A stretch of 64,000 nt of DNA from Pseudobdellovibrionaceae bacterium (lineage in GTDB: Bacteria; Bdellovibrionota; Bdellovibrionia; Bdellovibrionales; UBA1609): NCBI GenBank assembly GCA_947444305.1, contig CANEZP010000002.1, forward strand, positions 347,478 to 411,477. The letters are read 5' to 3'. Shown piece by piece: positions 60,650-64,000 of this stretch (positions are counted from its first letter, which is position 1; each line of letters opens with the position of its first letter). A program made the translations under genes and the position numbers. The notes under the pieces are model-generated. The model was given only the letters and a program-made list of their open reading frames with translations. It did no database searches and had not been told where the DNA came from.

Positions 60650-62137
60650 ATGCGCGCTAGATTATATATTGTTTATTGCGTTATCTCCGCTATAAATCTG
60701 ACGATTGCCGCACTACCTGCGCATGCGAACTTTGTCGGTAACGATACCCAGAATTTCAATCCCACTACGAGCGGGCTCGACTTCGTCACGGTTGAGAGTA
60801 GCGAAACGCTCAATCCGGGCATCGTGCACTCGGGGCTATACTTTAATCGCGCGTACAACTCCTTGCCGGACAGCATCGATCCAAACGGCGCCCGTATCCC
60901 TTCGGATGATTCGGTTACCTTCGGCGATCTCAATTTCGGTTACGGACTTACGCAGCGCCTTGATTTGGGAATAGGTTTTTCGTACTTGATGGATCAGCAA
61001 ACGAATCGCAATGATTCGGGCGCGCAATTTTCGGCCACCGGGCTCAACGAGGTCCGTCTGGGTGGGAAGTACAATTTTATTAAGCGTGATCCTTTCGGCG
61101 TAGCGCTTCAATCCTCGCTGAACTTAAATCAAACGAAGAATAATCCCTTTCGAGGGAGAGGCGCGGGTCCGTCCTTTAACCTACAAGGCATTGCGGACTA
61201 CCGAGTCGAGAACATACTGCTCGCTCTCAATTTGGGTTACCGCTACCGCGATCGGGGACAAGTGATCGAAAGATCCGTTTACGAACCTCTGCCGAGTCAA
61301 TGGACCGGAAGCCTTGCGGCTTCGTATTACTTCACCTCGGCAGATCTACGGGCGATCGTCGAAATTTTCGCGGCGAAATCGACCGCGAACGCGAAGTATG
61401 TAAAGACCGAGCAAATCGCGACCGAACTCCTGGCCGGCTTGAATTATGACGTTAACGAGAACCTTGCGATTAGCGGCGGCTTGGGCACGAAGGCGGCCGA
61501 TGGATTATTCGAACCCGATTGGCGCGTCTACGCGGGCCTCAACTGGAACTTCGATTTTTGGTCTGCGCGCGTGGTACAAATTAATGAGACGACCGAGATC
61601 CGGCAGATCACCTACAAAGGGTACATGCCCGAAGATATCGAAGCGTTGTTGAATGTTGATTTTGATGAGCTCACTAAGAAGCATGAATTTCAATTGCGCA
61701 CGACCATTCCCGAGGCCGATATCGCGGGCGTTAAACCTCCGTTCGAGGTGATTCGATTAGAAAATTTCAATTTTGATACGGCCTCGGATAAAATCCGTCC
61801 CGAATACAAAGCTCCGTTGGAAAAGCTGGCTGTCTACCTTTCGTCTCATCCTGAGCTGCTTAAGGTACGTATCGAAGGGCATACGGATTCTTTGGGCTCT
61901 TTCGAGCGTAACCGAAAGCTAAGCGCACGCCGTTCCGATGCTTTGGTCTCTTACGTAAAAAGTCTTCCGGGGATGGCGAAGGTCCGCGTTGAAAGCGCGG
62001 GGTTCGGCGCCGACCGGCCAATTGCCGATAATGGGAACTACCAGGGACGTCGTCTAAATCGCCGCGTTGAAATTCGCATTTTGCGCCGGCTTGTCGATTT
62101 ACCTTCAAGGAATCTTGAAGAGCACAAAATTCAATAA
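60650..62137 (+). CDS. OmpA-family outer-membrane protein
   Basis: The 495-residue protein has a signal peptide ending PAHA, a large beta-barrel (about 30-305, with many Tyr/Gly strands such as LNFGYGLTQRLDLGIGFSYL and LALNLGYRYRDRG) and a C-terminal OmpA peptidoglycan-binding domain. The latter has NFNFDTASDKIRPEYKAPLE, IEGHTDSLGSFERNRKLSAR, and GRRLNRRVEIRI. The barrel is larger than the eight-stranded OmpA barrel. It probably links the outer membrane to peptidoglycan. Confidence 0.85.
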   Translation: MRARLYIVYCVISAINLTIAALPAHANFVGNDTQNFNPTTSGLDFVTVESSETLNPGIVHSGLYFNRAYNSLPDSIDPNGARIPSDDSVTFGDLNFGYGLTQRLDLGIGFSYLMDQQTNRNDSGAQFSATGLNEVRLGGKYNFIKRDPFGVALQSSLNLNQTKNNPFRGRGAGPSFNLQGIADYRVENILLALNLGYRYRDRGQVIERSVYEPLPSQWTGSLAASYYFTSADLRAIVEIFAAKSTANAKYVKTEQIATELLAGLNYDVNENLAISGGLGTKAADGLFEPDWRVYAGLNWNFDFWSARVVQINETTEIRQITYKGYMPEDIEALLNVDFDELTKKHEFQLRTTIPEADIAGVKPPFEVIRLENFNFDTASDKIRPEYKAPLEKLAVYLSSHPELLKVRIEGHTDSLGSFERNRKLSARRSDALVSYVKSLPGMAKVRVESAGFGADRPIADNGNYQGRRLNRRVEIRILRRLVDLPSRNLEEHKIQ

Positions 62138-62229
62138 AGGCAGGACTTTGGCCCCATCAAGGTTTCTTGAGTCGGGGAAAAGCTAGACCACTCCGAATCG
62201 TTATTTGTAACGAAAGAGGAGTGGCTCAG

Positions 62230-62796
62230 GTGAACAAGCAAACGATGTTGAAATTGACCGTACTCATGATCAGCTTCGGCTCGGTCGCGTGCAGTCAGTC
62301 GGCGTTTGACAATGGAATTCCCAAGGCCGGGATGGTTCCCTCCGCTACCAAAAGTTGGATGAAAGTAAGCGCTCCGAATTATGCGGACGGCAGCAGCCCC
62401 GCCGAGATTACCATCGGCGTGATGAACGCGGATGGCGATCCCGTACCTGGCGTCGCTATGGAATTGAGTGCGAGCGGAGTGAACAACACCATCATTCCTT
62501 GTACCACCTCGGACGCGAACGGGCTTTCACGTTGTCGCCTCTACAGCACCCGTGCCGAATTTAAGGAAGTGACTGCGTTGGGTTTGATCAAACTTAAGAA
62601 AGACGTCGAGTTTGAACCGCTCCGCCCTCAAATGAACAGCATGGCGGTGGTAACAAGCGGCGATAGCGTGTTCTTACCCGGCGGTCAGCGGGTCGTGTCA
62701 AGTTCGGGCATCGTTGAGCATGACGTGATGATGATGGACGCCGGCGGCGTCCGCCGGGTGCGCACGGGCATCCTCGGGCCGGTACTGGTTGATTAA
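62230..62796 (+). CDS. lipoprotein with bacterial Ig-like domain
   Basis: From GTG 62230 (GAGGAG 9 nt upstream) the product is 188 residues with a lipoprotein signal (MLKLTVLMISFGSVAC, lipobox SVAC). One Big-1-type Ig-like domain follows (AEITIGVMNADGDPVPGVAM, TTSDANGLSRC, SRCRLYSTRAEF). A C-terminal region has GDSVFLPGGQRVVSS. It lies 31 nt before the fibre gene and could be co-transcribed with it, possibly as an anchor (inference). Confidence 0.7.
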   Translation: MNKQTMLKLTVLMISFGSVACSQSAFDNGIPKAGMVPSATKSWMKVSAPNYADGSSPAEITIGVMNADGDPVPGVAMELSASGVNNTIIPCTTSDANGLSRCRLYSTRAEFKEVTALGLIKLKKDVEFEPLRPQMNSMAVVTSGDSVFLPGGQRVVSSSGIVEHDVMMMDAGGVRRVRTGILGPVLVD

Positions 62797-62827
62797 TCAT
62801 CTTAAAATCTTTTGCTGAGGAGTGGGC

Positions 62828-64000
62828 ATGAAAAACACGTACGTAATATTCGCGATGCTGGCGGTCACGTTCGGCTTGAACGCGCGCGCTTCCAATGTGC
62901 CCGAGAGCTTTACATACCAAGGAAAAGTTTTTAAGGCGAACGGCGTCGACCCCGTTGATTCCTCATCCGTCTTATTTAAGGTGCAGATCCGCTCTGCCGA
63001 CGGCACGTGTCTGCTCTTCGAAGAAACTCATTTGCGTGACATGAGCGCGAGCCTCGGACTTTTTTCCTTAGTGATCGGTGAGGGCACCAATACCAACGCA
63101 ACGGCCTTAACCCTCAATCAGGTCTTCGACAACTCGAGCGTGAAGTCGGGCGCTTCTTGCGCGTATACTCCGGCGTCCAACGATGGCCGCCGTCTTCGTT
63201 TCAGCTACTTCGACGGCGTTCAAACCGTGGCTATCCCGGTGGATCAACAAATGCGAAGCGTCCCGTTTGCGATGAACTCGACGATGCTTGCGGGATTAAC
63301 AAAAGAAAAAATTATCCAAACATCATCAACGACCAACCAAATTATCATCGACGCTTTAACTGCCGGCACATCTTCGCTATACGCGAGGGCGGTTGAACTG
63401 CCGGTGAGCGGCGGCGTTCTTAATCTGAGCGGCGGCGGTGTAAAAGTCGCCGACGTACCTGTCGCGGGCGACGCTGCGGTAAATAAAAACTATGCGGATA
63501 GTCGTTTGGGCGGCATGGACTTAGCGTTGGCTGGCTTAGTCGATGGTCAAGTTTTGACGTGGAACGCCGCCCAGAGCAAGTGGAAGGCAACCGCACCGGT
63601 GCTCGGGCCGGCGACTTCGATTTCCACCACCGGCAATATTTCGGCGGTGAATGTAACGGCCGCTAACGTAAGCTCGACGGTTTCGTCACTACAAACCTTA
63701 AGAATCTTCGACTCCGCAAATTCGAAGAAAGTGTCGCTGTCCGTCCCTCTCGGGATGACGCAAGACTACTCGCTTGTTTGGCCGAATGTGAAGGGCAACG
63801 CGGGCCAAGTTCTGTCCGTTGACGGTTCGGGCAACATGTCTTGGTTGACACCGAACACGGGTACGGTGACCTCGGTGGGCGCGAGCGCTCCGCTGGTCAG
63901 TAGCGGTGGTGCAACGCCTTCGTTGAGTTTGGCGAGGGCCGATGCCAACCACGACGGGTATCTCGCGGCCGCCGACTTCGCTTCGCTTTCAAATAAGCTA
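62828..64000 (+). CDS. phage-tail-fibre-like surface adhesin, N-terminal part (runs off the window)
   Basis: An open frame of 391 codons has no stop before the window end. GAGGAGTGGGC precedes the ATG. It has a signal peptide (ending NARAS), an N-terminal domain (VPESFTYQGKVFKANGVDPV, CLLFEETHLRDMSASLG), then fibre-type segments: VPVAGDAAVNKNYAD, DGQVLTWNAAQSKW, GQVLSVDGSGNMSWLTP, GTVTSVGASAPLVSS and ARADANHDGYLAAADF. These are typical of trimeric tail-fibre stalks and of the mosaic adhesive trimer fibres described in Bdellovibrio. Identification is from motif memory; the C-terminal tip is not in the window. Confidence 0.75.
   Translation, partial: MKNTYVIFAMLAVTFGLNARASNVPESFTYQGKVFKANGVDPVDSSSVLFKVQIRSADGTCLLFEETHLRDMSASLGLFSLVIGEGTNTNATALTLNQVFDNSSVKSGASCAYTPASNDGRRLRFSYFDGVQTVAIPVDQQMRSVPFAMNSTMLAGLTKEKIIQTSSTTNQIIIDALTAGTSSLYARAVELPVSGGVLNLSGGGVKVADVPVAGDAAVNKNYADSRLGGMDLALAGLVDGQVLTWNAAQSKWKATAPVLGPATSISTTGNISAVNVTAANVSSTVSSLQTLRIFDSANSKKVSLSVPLGMTQDYSLVWPNVKGNAGQVLSVDGSGNMSWLTPNTGTVTSVGASAPLVSSGGATPSLSLARADANHDGYLAAADFASLSNKL

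Noticed and set aside
63157..63396. 79-codon plus-strand frame near the window end
   Set aside because: Out-of-frame reading inside the open fibre gene that spans 62828-64000.

Overview
The window reads as chromosome of a Bdellovibrio-like bacterium (Bdellovibrionota, Gram-negative). The reasons are many secreted proteins and lipoproteins with lipoboxes such as GFQNC and LVNC, several outer-membrane barrels, multiple secreted hydrolases, and an N-terminal piece of a phage-tail-fibre-like adhesin of the kind known from Bdellovibrio. The sequence looks more GC-rich than the type strain of B. bacteriovorus (impression, not counted). No prophage, complete insertion sequence, CRISPR array or rRNA operon was seen. 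Placement at species or genus level is inference.

Layout. 1-4.1 kb: minus-strand housekeeping run (amidase, rph, rdgB, prs, rplY, pth), with a 33-bp palindrome array in the rplY leader and tandem terminators before pth. 4.1-9.2 kb: candidate small RNA, coiled-coil/SH3 protein, cystathionine beta-synthase core, feoAB iron uptake and an HTH regulator behind a perfect 24-bp inverted repeat. 9.3-15.5 kb: secreted block with two trypsin-like proteases, a lipoprotein, a protein-glutaminase-like deamidase and a large unknown exported protein. 16.0-16.3 kb: tRNA-Thr(CGT) followed by tandem repeats. 16.3-25.5 kb: YhhQ, a TolC/MacA/MacB-like tripartite pump, an HMA protein, an HPF-like protein, ABC-F and TerC. 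25.6-31.5 kb: surface proteins, DEAD-box helicase, Fe-SOD, hemolysin III and TrmO. 31.6-37 kb: a 37-residue peptide gene with a very strong ribosome binding site, a full-length ABCC-type exporter, and an HNH endonuclease gene surrounded and interrupted by a dispersed hairpin repeat. 37-50 kb: RNA methyltransferase, lipoprotein, Zn-ribbon SDR, HflX, variant L,D-transpeptidase, phosphodiester glycosidase, LCP-like protein, SUI1/YciH, SET-domain methyltransferase, four-S1 protein and a secreted HNH nuclease. 50-60 kb: alcohol dehydrogenase with SRPBCC partner, then a molybdenum hydroxylase locus (XdhC-MobA fusion, IorA, IorB, dihaem cytochrome c, DODA dioxygenase). 60-64 kb: receiver-like protein, OmpA-family barrel, Ig-like lipoprotein and the start of the fibre gene, which runs off the window.

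Working together. Several clusters are clear operons from 1-20 nt overlaps: rph-rdgB-prs, feoA-feoB, tolC-macA-macB, the sodB/hemolysin III/trmO run, and iorA-iorB-cytochrome-dioxygenase. The secreted enzymes (proteases, deamidase, L,D-transpeptidase, amidase, nuclease) suit an organism that attacks or remodels other cells, but this is inference. The most unusual signals are the peptide/ABCC pair, the HNH gene with its hairpin family, the rplY leader array, the inverted repeat at 9.2 kb, the predicted small RNA at 4.2 kb, and the protein-glutaminase-like enzyme. All calls come from reading sequence and remembered family motifs; no database search was run.
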